The notes beneath the pieces were generated by a model, which was given only the letters and a program-made list of their open reading frames with translations, did not search any database and was not told the origin of the DNA. From contig CM035806.1 of assembly GCA_020466095.1 (NCBI GenBank), positions 134,058,573-134,122,572 on the forward strand: a DNA stretch of 64,000 nt. Reading direction: 5' to 3'. The stretch comes from Chlorops oryzae. Taxonomy: Eukaryota; Arthropoda; Insecta; Diptera; Chloropidae. Each line of letters starts with the position of its first letter. The stretch's first letter is position 1. The position numbers and the translations under genes are program-made. Below, piece by piece: positions 45,226 to 57,960 of the stretch.

Positions 45226-45561
45226 GTTGCTTACATATTTCATAGATAAGTCGTAAGTAGAATTAAGGAATGTTTGGACTGTGGTTAGATTTTTCTGTAG
45301 GATTAAGCAATTTTTTATTCTTCGTTGTTGTTTGTTATACAAATTCACATGATATGACTATACGGAAAAATCATATTCATGCATATCAATCACAGGTATA
45401 CCCGAGAAGTATGCAACCTTTTTTTTTAACTTACCATTTTTAAGGATGTTGCACCCGCCTGAGCGTATTGAAACCTAGCATACTTAATCTTGGTACATAT
45501 AAAACTCTATTTTCGAAAACTTTAATTAACCTAGTAGCAGGCGCGCAGCCAGGGGGGGGTT

Positions 45562-46584
45562 TTGGGGGTTCAAACCCCCCCCAAATTAAGGAAAAAATAC
45601 ACGACACAGCTTACATTTCTACATCGCCGTCCTACAAACTCTTTTATTAAGTTTTATGATGCAATAATTTTAGTTCTTGACCGAATTTCCTCTTGGAATG
45701 ATCAAAATGTGTCAAGTCAGTCTAATTTATTAAAATGTGCCTTACAAAAAGGCGAATTTCTTATATCTCTTCATTGTATAAATCAAGTTTTTAGTTACAC
45801 ATTTGTTCTATGTAAATATTTACAAGGTAGAAACATTGATCTCAAATATGCTGTTGTCCTAGCAGATATATGCTTAGAGAATATTCAAACCTTAAGAAGT
45901 AACGCTGAGGAAGAATTTCAGAAATTGTTTAAAAACGCTGAGAAGCAAGCTTTATCAAGCGGACTTATTTTGAAAAAACCTAGGCTCGCACATTCTCAGG
46001 ACCACGAAGCACATTTTCATACTAAAAGTGTTGAATATTATTATCGTATTTCCCTTTATTTACCTTTTGTGGATGCATTTATTGTCAACTTAACCAATCG
46101 CTTTTCAAAACACAAGGATATTCTTCTTGGTTTTCAAGTTTTATTTCCTCAAAGCGATACTGCAAAAGTTGATGATTTTTTAGACAAATTTAAAAAACTC
46201 TTTCAGTTTTATCAAGATGATTTAGAGGGAAATTTTGATGATTCAAAAATGGAGCTCACTATTTGGTATAAATTAATTAATAATTTTAAAAAAAATGAAA
46301 GACCAAAAACAGTGTTTGACGCTATAAAATTTTGTAAAAAAGATATTTTACCAACTATTTTTATTTTATTAACTATTTTGGCTACTCTTCCAATAACCAC
46401 ATGTGAAAATGAGAGTTCGTTTTCAACTCTCCGCCGACTCAAAACTTATCTTAGATCTACAATGACAGAACAGAGGTTAAATGCCTTAGCACTCCTCTAC
46501 GTCCATCGAGATCTTACTCCCAGTGTAGAGGACATACTAAATAAACTTGCTGAAAGCAAGCGCAGACTTAACATTGCACTTTAA
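45562..46584 (+). CDS. hAT transposase, C-terminal part, open frame
   Basis: A 340-codon frame without stops. From about residue 60 it follows the zinc-finger MYM1 / 52-kDa-repressor-like hAT family: QVFSYTFVLCKYLQG, DLKYAVVLADICLENIQ, NAEEEFQKLF, then a helical region. Near residues 281-317 comes the hATC dimerisation block CENESSFSTLRRLKTYLRST followed by RLNALALLYVHRD. Full-length relatives are 600-800 residues with an N-terminal BED or TTF zinc finger and two catalytic Asp; these are missing. The first 40 or so residues (GVQTPPKLRKK) come from the element's own terminal region. So the element is an internally deleted derivative that nonetheless kept an undamaged C-terminal frame. It could make a dimerising fragment able to interfere with full transposase, but that is speculation. 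The start codon is uncertain. Confidence 0.85.
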   Translation: MGVQTPPKLRKKYTTQLTFLHRRPTNSFIKFYDAIILVLDRISSWNDQNVSSQSNLLKCALQKGEFLISLHCINQVFSYTFVLCKYLQGRNIDLKYAVVLADICLENIQTLRSNAEEEFQKLFKNAEKQALSSGLILKKPRLAHSQDHEAHFHTKSVEYYYRISLYLPFVDAFIVNLTNRFSKHKDILLGFQVLFPQSDTAKVDDFLDKFKKLFQFYQDDLEGNFDDSKMELTIWYKLINNFKKNERPKTVFDAIKFCKKDILPTIFILLTILATLPITTCENESSFSTLRRLKTYLRSTMTEQRLNALALLYVHRDLTPSVEDILNKLAESKRRLNIAL

Positions 46585-46673
46585 ATTGAATAAGTTCCTT
46601 CGAAAATACTTTTTTTTACTTTGTACACCTTATAAAAATGTAAAATATTTATGTAAATATATTTTATGCAATT

Positions 46674-46703
46674 CGACATCATAATAGGCCTATTATGATG
46701 TCG
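46674..46703. repeat. perfect 30-bp palindrome
   Basis: CGACATCATAATAGG is followed directly by its reverse complement. It lies 90 bp after the hAT transposase stop and could form a tight hairpin in the 3' non-coding RNA. Confidence 0.9.
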
Positions 46704-46815
46704 ATTTTAAAATCATAATGAAGCATATTATGACACTAGTTTTGAGAAAGTATAAAAAATTGTTTATACAAACAAAAAGCATGGCATACTACATGGTTTT
46801 TTAAGAATGAATTTC

Positions 46816-46919
46816 AAGGCGTGCAATAATAAATTTCAAAACGCACGCATTTCAAAAAATACAAGGCAAGGCGTGCAATAATAAATTTCAAAATGCACGC
46901 ATTTCAAAAAATACAAGGC
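46816..46919. repeat. 52-bp tandem duplication
   Basis: Two copies of a 52-bp unit starting AAGGCGTGCAATAATAAATT at 46816 and 46868, differing at one position (ACGCACG against ATGCACG). Each has a GCGTGC/GCACGC inverted pair. Confidence 0.9.
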
Positions 46920-47326
46920 AAAAATAAGCAGAGCATACTACGAAGTTGTATAATAAAGAATTTCAAATTATGAATCTGTCAAATCAAAATAAAAAATTTC
47001 TTCACAATAACAAACAAACAAAAAACACGCTTTCTTAAATTTAGGTTAAAATCTAGTTTGAAATCTTATTGCATAAAATATTGTTCGGCACTCGTGTCGA
47101 AACTCAGCTTTTTTCGCACTCGTGGTATTGTAAAACTCGGCTGCGCCTCGTTTTACAACATTTACCACTCGTGCAAAAAAAAGCTTCATTTCGACACTTG
47201 TATCGAAAATATCTATTAATTATATATTTTGTAAGCTTTTTACGAAAATAAAAATAAAAAATATTTAGAAAAATTTTCTGCGAACCCCCCCCAAATTGAA
47301 ATCCTGGCTGCGCGCCTGCCTAGTAG

Positions 47327-49626
47327 CATATATTGAACAACAAAAAAATTGTCATGGAAAAATATCCTTCCACGGAAGCATGTATTGGTTATAGCGAAAT
47401 TGCTTGAAAAATATTTTTGTAATATTTTCTGAGTAATTTTCTATATACAAGCTTTTGAATGAACATTTGATCTTTATAATTGTCTTAGATATGATTTTTT
47501 TTTTAAATTGCTCCAAAAAAAAAATTTTTTAAGAATATTCAACGACTATAAGAGATAGACAGTCAAAATTCGGCGCAAATTAAATGTTTTGCATTGATCT
47601 AAACAGTAAAAGAGCTGAAGTCGAAATCGGCTTCTGGGGCCAAATCACTACACAGAGAAAAAAATCAACCATAAAATTGGTTAATTCAAAAGGAAAAACA
47701 TACAAAACGGCTTTAATAAGGAGCATTTTTAATTTTCACAATTTTTCCTGTTTGAAAAAATATTATTATTTTAAAGCATATTTAAAGTTGAATTGACATG
47801 ATAATTTTCAAAAATGGATTTAAATTAAAATTGTTGAACTAACCACGGACATAAATAAAATGACAAGCTAATTTTAAAAAATGTACTAAAATACCTATAA
47901 ATAAAAGAAATATTGACACAAAATTGTTTTACGTTCAAAGCAAATGGCCACAGAGCCCTCTGCTGAACATAGCCCCAAAAATAACTATCGGATGGACTTC
48001 ATCCGATTTGGTCACTCCGTTTTCGTGTGACTGCTCGCAATGCTAAAAAAGTTCTAAGATGAATAATAATCTTATGTGTCCTATTTTATAAAACAAATGA
48101 GAACTATACCGAACGTAAAGAAATTTAATTAAACATATTTCCCTTCAAATCAACCAAAAATGTTGTTGACTCAACCATTTTTGATTTGCTCGAAAATCAA
48201 AAGGACTGTGAATAACATTGCGCGTTTTTAAAACAAATCATGGTTACGTTCGCTCAGTGTATGCTTATAGTGCTATACCCTTTCACATATATGAGGCATT
48301 CTTATCCTGAATCATGTCATCGTTGAGACCCATCCTTTGCTTATGTTTTTCCATCTGACCGATTCACGTATTTTTCGGTCTGCCTGCCCTCCGGCCATTT
48401 TCTGGACCAGTGGCGGATATTGCCTCTTTGGCGGAGTTCTCCCGCGGTCACCAAATTTCAAAATATTGCCTTTTCTCTTAGAATTGAAAAAAATTCTCAA
48501 TTTTATTTATAAATTTTGGTGGTTGCAGGACATTATTTCAACTTTTTTTAATTGGAAAATTAAACTTTGTGTGAATAGGGGGAAAAGAGGTGATTTTGTT
48601 TTAAGTTTTTCAAGCTATTTTTTTTTTTACTTTTTTTTGGACTCCAATGTTAAGGTGGGCACCCTGCGCGCGCACTTAATGAACGGATCTTTAAAAACAT
48701 ATGCACATACATACCTGCACATTGTACTCAGCATCCCCCTTCGGCGTGGCGAAGTTGAGTGCTCTTTGGAAGCTTTGGACGCCCTGGAACAAAAAAACAA
48801 AAGTTAAACGAAACGAAACAAAACGAAAGAAAATGAATTTCGTTCAAGTAATGGAGAGAAGAAATGGAGAGGAGGAATCGGGCTCCCTCTGTCTTGTTTT
48901 GAGTGCGTCTTCTGTTGTGTCCATCAACATCAACATCACCATCAACCTCAAAAGAAGACAGCAACTGTTGCAGTTCCCGCCACGCATTTAAAATTCTATT
49001 AAGTGTTCTGTTGTGGAACAGGAACGCGCTCTTAAGCGTTGCAACTAAGAGCCACTCCCACTCCACTCCTCTCGCAGTCGCCGTCCGAAAGATGCTAAAC
49101 AGAAAGCATTTAGCGAGCTGTAAAAGCGAAGAGGCGAAAGAACAAGAAAAATAGAAAAGAAAAGAAAATAAAAAACTAAAAGCCAAATGAAAACGAAGCT
49201 AAACAAAATAAAAATCGAAAAATCTAATCGCAAAAGTTTGGTCTCAGCTTCCGAAAACTTTCCTGCGTATTCAGTTTGAGTGGAATTTAAACTTTTTCGC
49301 ATTAACGACTTCGAAATGGTTGTTCAGGAATGGGCGGAAAGACAGGCAGGCAGGCAGGCGAAAATTGTTCGTTTTGAGCTGTGTATGGTTTGGGAAGCTC
49401 ATTTACCGATGCCATATCACTGTTCAGATTATGTATGAGGAGCTTTCGACAGTAATGGGAAAAGAGGCCATAACTGATCAGTTGAGTGAGATATTCAATG
49501 AAGGGTAATACTCAGAGGTATTTTTTCAAAACAACCAGAAAGTTGCACAACAACGGGAATACACTGAAAAAAAATTGTTTTTCTTTTTATTTTCTTTTTG
49601 TGACAAAACTTTCTGTGTCTATTTTT
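47327..49626. other. no recognised gene
   Basis: A CAACC-type TIR start (ACAGAGAAAAAAATC at 47653) is seen without its partner. From 48650 to 49200 composition rises in G+C, with purine-rich DNA and a CAACAT/CACCAT repeat near 48921-48945; a GGCA tetranucleotide lies at 49343-49361. Overlapping frames on both strands give no familiar protein. Confidence 0.4.
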
Positions 49627-50474
49627 ATACCCGACACACTCTGTGTCGAGGGTATATTGCGTTTGTGTGGTTGTGTGTAACACCCAGAACCAGTCGAGAT
49701 AGACCATACAAAATATATATAGAAATGATCAGCGTCACCAGGAGATTCGATTTAGACATGTCCGTCCGTCTGTCCGTCTGTTTGTATACAGTTATCTTAT
49801 CGAAGGAGTTGAGCTTTCTATGAGACAAATTTGGTATGCGTGCTCACGGGGACATGAGTAAGAACAAGTTCGAGAATGGACCTGATCGGACCATTTTTAG
49901 GGGCATCTCCAGTACTAGGGTCTGTTACTAAAATCACAAAAACTGCTCTAAAATCGAAGTTTTCCAAGATTGTTTGATGAAAGTTGATATTTGAACATAT
50001 TTAAAAGCCAGTAATATTATTTCCAAAAATTGAAGAAGTGGGCGTGACAGAAGGGCGGTTTTCGAAAATTGTCTCCTACACCCGAAATTCAAATGGGACT
50101 TGAACGAAATTTGGCACTTATGCTTCCTTTGTAGCCTTTAGCATCCTTCCAAAAAATGTCCTTGATCGGTCCATTTTTAAGGGTACCTCCAGTACTAGGG
50201 TCTGTCACAAAAATCCAAAAACTGCCTTAAAATCGGACTTTTTCGAAATATTTTAATGAAAGTTAAAATTTGAGCGTATATTTAAGCCTCCGATTATAGT
50301 TCAACAAAAATTGGAAAAGTGGGCGTGGCAAAGGGGCATTTTTCATAAAGAAATCTTTTAAAAGTCGATATATGGGGCCCCTTATGGTCTTAAACACCTC
50401 TTGATATTAAAAATAATTTGAACATGTGAGTCTGTGTCGGTGTCAGGCTCGCCTGACTATAACACCCTTACTTG
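49627..50474 (+). mobile_element. DINE-1-type helentron-like element, copy 3
   Basis: Near twin of the element at 29704: TATACCCGACACACTCTGTG start, a shorter (GTCY)n tract at 49760-49783, the same two 280-bp internal units, and a GTCAGGC/GCCTGAC hairpin with ACTTG at the end. It lies in a T-rich target, following CACTGAAAAAAAA at about 49562. Confidence 0.85.
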
Positions 50475-51995
50475 TTTTATTTACATTTCTTATTGCTTAC
50501 TACCCAGCGAACCAAAAGTGTCCGCACGGCGCTCCTAAAGACTCCTTTCCCGGAGCGCAAATGGGACTGCGAACTAGTTATTTTGGATAGGTAGCACCTA
50601 TGCAAAAATCAAGAAAACTTAAAAATCCCTTTCAGGGGACCCAGTCGACTATACCCCTTGTTCCAGCATAATTTTAACGATTTATACTACATATTTACTA
50701 TTTACCACATTGCTATAAATTGTTAAAACTATGTGTCCCTTATGCGTTGAGTAAAGGGTTAAAAGAATTGTTATGTGTCAACCTTCAATTTTGATTAATG
50801 AAAAGAATTAACACGCTTCGAATAAATATCGCTAAGTGAACAGAGGCCATTAGATGGATTTCTCATGGCCAAACCGAACGTCCCAATGGCCCAGAGGCCA
50901 AACGGATGCAAAATCCATTTCCATTTTTGTACGGTATCATATCGTTTGGCCCCAATGTCATCCATTTCAATATAGACGTTGCGGCCAGACTTCAACAGCG
51001 GAAACATAACAGTGAATACGACAAAACGACCCAACGAACAACCGAAGGAGTTGTTTGCGTTGGCACACGGTTTTCTGCGGCTTATGTTAAGAATTGCGGT
51101 TTATGCACGTTGCAGCCACTTGCCAAGATAAAGGCGACCATCGACCGCCGACCGCCACCGACCGACGATTGGTTTACATGAGACTGCTAGTATCTACCAT
51201 TCGCCCGTTTCCGGTCACTCGTTCGCTTTCAATGTGATGATGACAATAGACTTCGGTTGGTGTTTCTGCTGTTTCTTGTGTTCCGGCTGCTTTGACTGCT
51301 TCAACTGCTTCGATTACTGCCGCTGGCAATGTGGAAGGCATTCCACCAACCTCTGAAAAGGATCTAAAACACACATCCAAGCATCCATACACATAGAGGA
51401 ACTTATTCAACGACTATGCTTCGATCCGAACAAGTCTGTCTGGCCACCAGTTGATTGCCAAATTCCAATCACTCGTTGGACGGTTGATGGTTGATATCCA
51501 CTGAAAGTTCGATTAGCTGTGAAAAGCATTCGATCCAATTCAATTATTGCCGATGAACATCCAATCGGCCTGTCGTTAGCCTAACCACAATGCTGCCATT
51601 TTTCTCTGGATCTTTGGTTCTCTGGTTACGGCATCTACGAAGTAGTTTCCTTTGTCTCCTCACACAGAGAGTAAATGTTACTTTATTTATTATTGAAGCC
51701 CCTTGCACTGATTTCGGCTCCCTCCCACGAGCCTCATTGGACACAGCACCAATCATTGTTAGTGATAGTTGATGCAAGAAGCATTCTCAGACGCTTCAGA
51801 TTGGATATTTCACACTTATTTTGGACAGTCGCTGATAAATATGCTATGGTTTTTGTGCTCTTCAGTAATTCAGTGAATACAATTTACATTGATTTCGAAC
51901 ACACGATACACAGTTTTTTTTTTTTTTATTTAATCCTTTGCTGCATGATGTGTTAAACAAGCGGAAAAATATTTTTTTCGCAGCAAATGTTTTTA
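50475..51995. other. no recognised gene
   Basis: 50860-51780 has balanced base composition and several 60-90-codon frames on both strands, none with recognisable domains. It may be host non-coding DNA. A T-rich unit resembling the following piggyBac-type MITE starts near 51920 (ATCCTTTGCTGCATG). Confidence 0.4.
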
Positions 51996-51999
51996 TTAA

Positions 52000-52131
52000 C
52001 CCTTTACTGTATGAGTTATATGTTAAAAAGCGGGAAAAAAAATTTCTTTCGCAGTAAATTTTTTTTCCTTATTTAGCCTTCAAATATAAAATATATTGGT
52101 TTTTATCAAAAATACTGTATGCGATAAAGGG
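52000..52131. mobile_element. 132-bp piggyBac-type MITE
   Basis: CCCTTTACTGTATG and CTGTATGCGATAAAGGG are the ends, and TTAA stands on both sides (51996-51999 and 52132-52135), the piggyBac target. It is non-coding. Confidence 0.75.
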
Positions 52132-52940
52132 TTAAGCAAGAAAATTTCCTAAAAGACAAGATTCTGTTGTTTTACTGGACTTATTATACTAAGCATCTTA
52201 AATTTGAAATGGATTAAAGTACTGTATAAAATAAGAATGTAGTTGAATACATGGATGCTTTTAATGAAGATTATCCATGCCTGTTAGCCGTGTATATAAA
52301 CCTAAAGATACACCGAATGCTGAATGTCTAAGCAAAAGGCAGATTGCACATAATTGACATATAAAAATTTAAAAAAGTTATTCACATTTCGGATGGGTGT
52401 TTTGGAATCCACATCTCATTTCAACATAATTTCTCTGGGATCCTGCAACAACAATTCTCAGAGTTCTTCTTCAAATTGGTTTTGATGAATTTTTTTTTTT
52501 TTTTTGTGTTCGTTTTTTTCTATTTTGAAGATCACACAAAGTCGCACACACCCACCGTAGGTTATGATTTAAGCGTCGTCATTCCTGCCGTTCAACTTTC
52601 CTCTAACATACTCATGTCGAAAGCTCACGTCTCACGTCTACAATTTAATTGTTTGAATGTACGACTAATACATATCTAACGGTGTGCCTTGATATTTGTA
52701 GGTGAACGTGCCAGCAGTGCCAGTAGGATAACTTGCATTCGTATCCTGCAGAAAATTCGAATGGACCGATTTGACCTCTTAAGTAGATAAGAAAACATAA
52801 CAAAACTTGCAAAAAGCAATACGACAATGCTAGAGTGGAAGTTTATCCTCCATTAATGCTCGCAGCCATATTTTCAAAAGAACGGCTTTCGATGTCTGTA
52901 AAAGATGATTTTTTTTTTTATACATTTCAATTTATGTTAA

Positions 52941-53058
52941 CCCTCTAATTCGTTGCTCCGTCTCTAGACGGAGGTTATTCGAATAAATAAACAAAAAATA
53001 AATGAAAAAATAATTTAAAATTTATTTTCTCATTGAAAACAATTGTGGCATTAGAGGG
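52941..53058. mobile_element. 118-bp piggyBac-like MITE
   Basis: Ends CCCTCTAAT and ATTAGAGGG are inverted; TTAA precedes and TTAT follows, so the right target has probably mutated. The inner GTCTCTAGAC is a palindrome. Confidence 0.6.
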
Positions 53059-53062
53059 TTAT

Positions 53063-54613
53063 TTAACTGCTAAATCAACCAAGATACAAGTTGTTTTTCG
53101 AGAATGTTGGCTTCCCTGCAACGGTCGCAATGTGGTCCACAAAACACTTAATTTTATTCCTGCAGGGGTATTTCTACCCATGATTGACTCTTCATGCTCA
53201 AACATTTAAGGTCGTCGGTTGATATAAGAAATATTCAATTTATGGAATTTCATCAAAGAAAAAAAAAAGAATGTGAAATTTTTGCTTGTATTGGCTACGG
53301 AATGTCTGTTGCAAATAGTAAAATTCATGCTACCAACGCCACACATTCCATACAAACATACATACGAACATTTTTTCGTTCCGCACGAGGCTTCAATTCA
53401 ATTCGAGAAATAAAGAAATTATTGAATGCTTCAATTTCGAAGTTCCTTTGAGTGGTGGTTTTATTCAGCGAAATCAACACCAACACCTCAATCGAAAACT
53501 ATTCCGATTTTTGTGTTAACATTTCTTTGAAATGGTCTGTGGTCATTCGGATGAGTAGCTTAAGTCGACATAAGCCAGAATTGAGTTAATAGCTGCTTGT
53601 TTCGGGGATACAGCTTGGAGGTCAGTGCGTTTCGTTTTTATATAATACATATCATGATTTTTCACGAAGGTACATATTTGCATTTCATTTTCAGCTTACA
53701 TTTTTTGAAAAGCATTTGCACTGGAAAAAACACGTCTTATGTGTAGGTACTTAATTTTGTTTACATGTTCCGAAATTGTATCCTTTTAAAATTGTATCCG
53801 CAAATTGTTCTGCTTGATTTTCTGGCAGCCTACAGACCAAACTATCCAACCCATTTCTTTGAAACTTAAATATATTCTTTCACTTATGAGTTGTTCTCTC
53901 AGGTACCAGAATTACATATATTTTTTTGTTAAATAATAATATTTTTACGATTGTTTACAAAATAAAACCACGATTTTCATCGCTGTTTTTCCGCAGTGCG
54001 CCATTTTTTATTTTTTGTTATAAAATACTTATAACAAATCTGGTACGGACGATAACGACGGACGAAATTAACAACCATACATTCGATTTTTCTATTTTAG
54101 GTTCTTGGGTGCCATTAAAAAGACTAACTTATAGTACACATCCTCTTGCCACTTCACGATATGAGAAATTTGCAGAAATTCTGCAATTGTTTTGTGCCCT
54201 ATTTTATAAACCAAATGAGAATTATAATGGTATATAATAATTTAAAAAACCGCCTCCTTGTGCATTCCCACGTGCTACTTATAAATTAATGATACGTTTT
54301 GTACAATATTTTATTAAATGTTGAAGTTTTTACTATAGGAACATCATTCATTTAAAAAAAAAAACTTGGATATTTAGATGTTTAACATCTCAAACATGCT
54401 TATAATCGGACAAGCTTTGATTTCGGTTTGATTAATGTTTATACTAGATGACAGCGGGACTGCTCCATTATGAATAACATTTTATCGCATTGAATTATTT
54501 TCATAAATATTTCAATTCAACCCATCAGCCAGCCAAATTAAGTAGTTGAAATTTTACAATGTAGAACAATGATAGTACTATCGGTTCTATCGATACTATC
54601 GATAGCTCTCCAG
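53063..54613. other. no gene recognised
   Basis: AT-rich. Near 54570-54610 there is a cluster of ATCGATA/TATCGAT palindromic words. Frames of 85 and 103 codons (53194, 53926) carry no recognisable motif. Confidence 0.4.
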
Positions 54614-54621
54614 CTCTACAG

Positions 54622-55154
54622 CAGGGTTGGAACTTCACTGCAATTGCAGTAGATCTACTGCGTTTTTTTTTTGAAATTTTTTACATCTACTGGGACACTG
54701 CGAAAAGCTTAAAATCTACTGCGATTTTCGTCCCTGGTGTCACTCGATTTTTTTTTTTTGTCAAACAAAACTCCTAAAAATAACTACCAAAAAAGTACCA
54801 ATTTTGGTTATACATTATCAACACCGCAATTCTATTTGTAACAAAGATACTATTGTTGTCCTTGTTTAACATCTTGGATTTTCCATTTAAGCTTATATGT
54901 CGCGATATTAACAGTTTGACAGCTGATATAACAGAAAAAAATCTTGCCAAAACTCTTCGCTTCACATTGGAAGACGCGCAATATGGAGAAATATTTACAT
55001 GAAATGTACTTTTTGTTTATTTTTCCTTTTTATTTGAAAATAATAAAATATATTTTTGTTATAAAAAGCAGATTTGTAATGATTTTTTTTTTTTTTTTTT
55101 ACTGCGCAAAATTCAAATCTGCTGCACTTTCTTCTTTGCCAAGTTCCAACCCTG
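54622..55154. mobile_element. 533-bp hAT MITE, TSD CTCTACAG
   Basis: CAGGGTTGGAACTT and AAGTTCCAACCCTG are inverted ends with CTCTACAG duplicated at 54614-54621 and 55155-55162. It is inserted at the GTCY-like tract of the DINE-1-type fragment that follows. Confidence 0.88.
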
Positions 55155-55297
55155 CTCTACAGACAGGCATGCGGACATGGCGAAATCGAACCTCCTGACG
55201 GCGCTGATCTTTTCTGTACATATTTTTATGGATGTGGGTGTTACACACAGCGGCACAAACGCAATACACCCACGACACAGAGTGTGTTGGGTATAGA
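55155..55297 (-). mobile_element. DINE-1-type 5' fragment, minus strand
   Basis: The complement reads TATACCCAACACACTCTGTG, then GTAACACCCA, GATCAGCG and GCCATGTCCGCATG, so this is an old diverged first 140 bp of the family at 29704. Confidence 0.75.
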
Positions 55298-56213
55298 AAT
55301 ATGTTCATCCCAGATACGTAGCAATTTGTAAACTTTTTGGCAGACGATTTCCACTTTCCATTTTTCGCTATCTCTCTATTTGCTTCCTCTTTGGGAGAAA
55401 TTTTTTTCAGCTTTTCTGAGCAAATTTGCTGTCTTCTGCGGCTGTGTCATCTATTGTTCTATTGCCTTCCTTTTAGCCGAGTGCATCGCAACGTCCCACA
55501 GTGGGATTTCAGCGGCAAAAATAGGATTTTTTGACCATCCTAATTTTATGATTTGTCGATTTAATCTAACAGATAAAACTCTAGATAAGAAAAATTCAAA
55601 ATTGTTTTTTTCAAAAAACATAATTTTTTACATAAAAAATTAAGCTAAAAATAGAAAATGTTTTTTTTTCGAAAAAATGAAAAAAAAAATTTTCGAATTG
55701 GTTCCCATTTTTTTGGGATTAAATCTACCACTGTTGCCATAAAGGTAATTTTTTATTAAAATTAAAAGTTTGATTTTTAAAAGGAATTAAAAATTGTGGC
55801 ATTTTATTGAATATCGAAGAGGAGGTGGGCTATCAAAAATTCTACCTCGAAAATGACGCCTTTCCTTTTTTCAATGGACAAAAAGTTTATATGCTTTTTC
55901 GTGCTTTGTCTTCTAGTTGATAAAAAATAAAAGTCTGAAGTCTGTTCTAACGATCTATGAAAAAAAAATTACCGCCCACTTACGATTGTCTCGATAAAGT
56001 CCAGTTTTATGTTAAAAATCACCGCGCGAATGTCTGGATATTAAGAAAAAAATCAATGCATATGTTTAGGATGATCAATATTCATTAACGCCTTACATAT
56101 TATAATTTCTGATGGCAATGTGTATAAGAAATTAAGAACTAAGGTTCAATTACAAAAACAAAACATTATCTTAAAATTTTTGTTTACGAATGTGAGAACA
56201 TACGAAAGAAACT

Positions 56214-57960
56214 ATGATGACATTTATACTGAAAAGGCTGTTCGCGGTTATCGAATTGAACGATTTTAAAATGAGCTTATTTTCGGTTTCGTACGCAGAT
56301 TTATCTGAAGAATTAATTAATTGTGGGCAGAATGTAATGTTGCTGGATCATTTCATCGAATCTAATTACGATGGCATTTTTCCTGAGGATATATCTCTCG
56401 TCAAACGAGCGTTGTTAGGCAATTTTCGAAAGCGTTGGCTTAGGTCATACAACAACATTTCCAGGTTTTTCGCACAAAACGAAAGTTGGCTCAATAGTAT
56501 GTTTTATTTTGAAGAAAATATGCAAATCAACATATTTAATTAATTTTTTGATATCTAAGGAAAATTTGATGTGGAATTGAAAATCAACGTGGCTAAAAAT
56601 TCTGAATTGGAAAGCAATATGGATCAATATGCGGAATTAGAAAGCAATCTGGCTGAAAATTGGCAGAAAGGTCGAAAAATTAAGGAGTTTAGCGAGTGCA
56701 GTGTCAGAACAAAAAGGTACAAAGTCGCTGAATTAACAAATCAGTACCCGGCACAACAAATTTCTATGGCGGCTAAAAGACTGGAAAAGGAAAATTCCTC
56801 AAAGCCCCAGTATATTGCAACTTCAACTGCATTGACGTTGATGATGGATGCGGAATTAACAAGACATCAATACGAAACCATAAAATCTGCCCTTCAATAT
56901 GAGGGGTATGATATTTTACCACCATACAATAAAATCTTGGATGAAAAAAAAAAGTGCTATCCGGAAAATATCACAGTGACTGACACATTTGCTTCCGTTA
57001 AACTGCAATGCTTACTAGATCACACAGCATGTCGCCTTTTTAAGAGCTTCTCAGAGGAAAAATTGAATAACATATCGCAATCAAAATGCATTCTTATCAG
57101 CCAATGGGGATGCGATGGGTCGTCTGGCCATTCTCAATACAACCAGAGTCTTCCAAAAGATGTAAGCGACGGAAACATGTATTTGGCTTCTCTAGTTCCG
57201 CTTTCTTTAAAGTCTGACACTAATTTTTAAATTTGGCCTAATAGTAATCCCTCGTCTACGAGGCTTTGTCGTCCAATTTCGTTTGAATTTGCAAAGGAAA
57301 CAAAAGAAAAAGTGCAGGAATTATTTGAAAAAATAAATTCAGCTATCGCTGATTTAAAAATCAATAGCAAACAAACAATTTAATGTAAGCCATAGACTTT
57401 TATTTACAATGGTAGATGGTAAAGCCTGTCAAATTGTAACTCAAACGCCTTCAACAGCAGTGTGTTATTTATGCAAAGCGACACCTACCGAAATGAACGA
57501 CTTGCAATTAGTTTCATCTAAAGAGATTAATTCTGAAGCATGTAAATTGGGAATTTCTTCATTACATGCAAGAATTAAATTCATGGAGTGCATAGGTACT
57601 TCATTTAGCTTATAATCTTCCCTTTAAAAAATGGTCTGCAAACTAAAAAAAAAAACAAAGCACTTAAACTGGAAAATAAAACGAGAATCCAAACCAGTTT
57701 CCGAGAGAGATTAGGCCTGCGAGTAGACTGCGTGCAGCAAGGGATCGGAACTTCAAATGATGGAAATATGTCGAGACGTTTTTTTTTTCCCCCATCCACA
57801 AATTGTTTTGGATATAACTGGAGTAAAGGAAGAGCTAATAGATCGAATTAGAATCATTCTTCAGATGATTACATGTCAGCAAAAACTTGACAGCGCCAAT
57901 TTCTATGAATTTGCAATGGATACGGCAAAAAAAAGGGGTAAACCGATTTCGATAAGATTT
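56214..57960 (+). pseudogene. Transib/RAG1-core-like transposase, broken
   Basis: Transib transposases are the relatives of the RAG1 recombinase and cut at CAC heptamers. Exon 1 starts at ATG 56214; a 63-bp intron (56497-56559, GTATGT to CTAAG) joins in frame to the segment ending at a TAA at 57228. Core-like landmarks follow in order: QWGCDGSSGHSQYNQ (first catalytic Asp, near 57112), LCRPISFEFAKETKEKV, LLFTMVDGKA (second Asp, 57415), CYLCKATPTEMNDL (C-x2-C zinc knuckle), SLHARIKFMEC with VLHLAYNLPFKKW, and SNDGNMSRRFF with HPQIVLDITGVKEELIDRI. Four frameshifts are needed, near 57376, 57597, 57650 and 57785, two of them in A or T runs. The final part with the catalytic Glu is deleted after AMDTAKK, so the gene is dead. 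Family assignment rests on motif order from memory of RAG1, TIR heptamer and TSD together. Confidence 0.85.
56497..56559 (+). other. probable intron in the Transib transposase
   Basis: GTATGT donor and ATATCTAAG acceptor, 63 bp, A/T-rich, with in-frame stops. Removing it joins WLN to KFDVELKIN in phase 1. Size is typical of small fly introns. Confidence 0.7.

Larger units (their letters stand above)
45538..47318 (+). mobile_element. hAT element (ZMYM1-like group), TSD CCTAGTAG
   Basis: Ends CAGGCGCGCAGCCAGG and CCTGGCTGCGCGCCTG are perfect inverted copies, with CCTAGTAG duplicated at 45530-45537 and 47319-47326. A CCCCCCCC tract lies just inside both ends. It carries one long frame on the plus strand and a 730-bp 3' non-coding region with a 30-bp palindrome, a 52-bp tandem duplication and a longer hairpin. 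Confidence 0.93.

Noticed and set aside
50611..50761. Possible further piggyBac-type MITE (TTAA and AAAGGGTTAA)
   Set aside because: The left TTAA is not adjacent to a matching CCCTTT end, so the boundaries do not fit.
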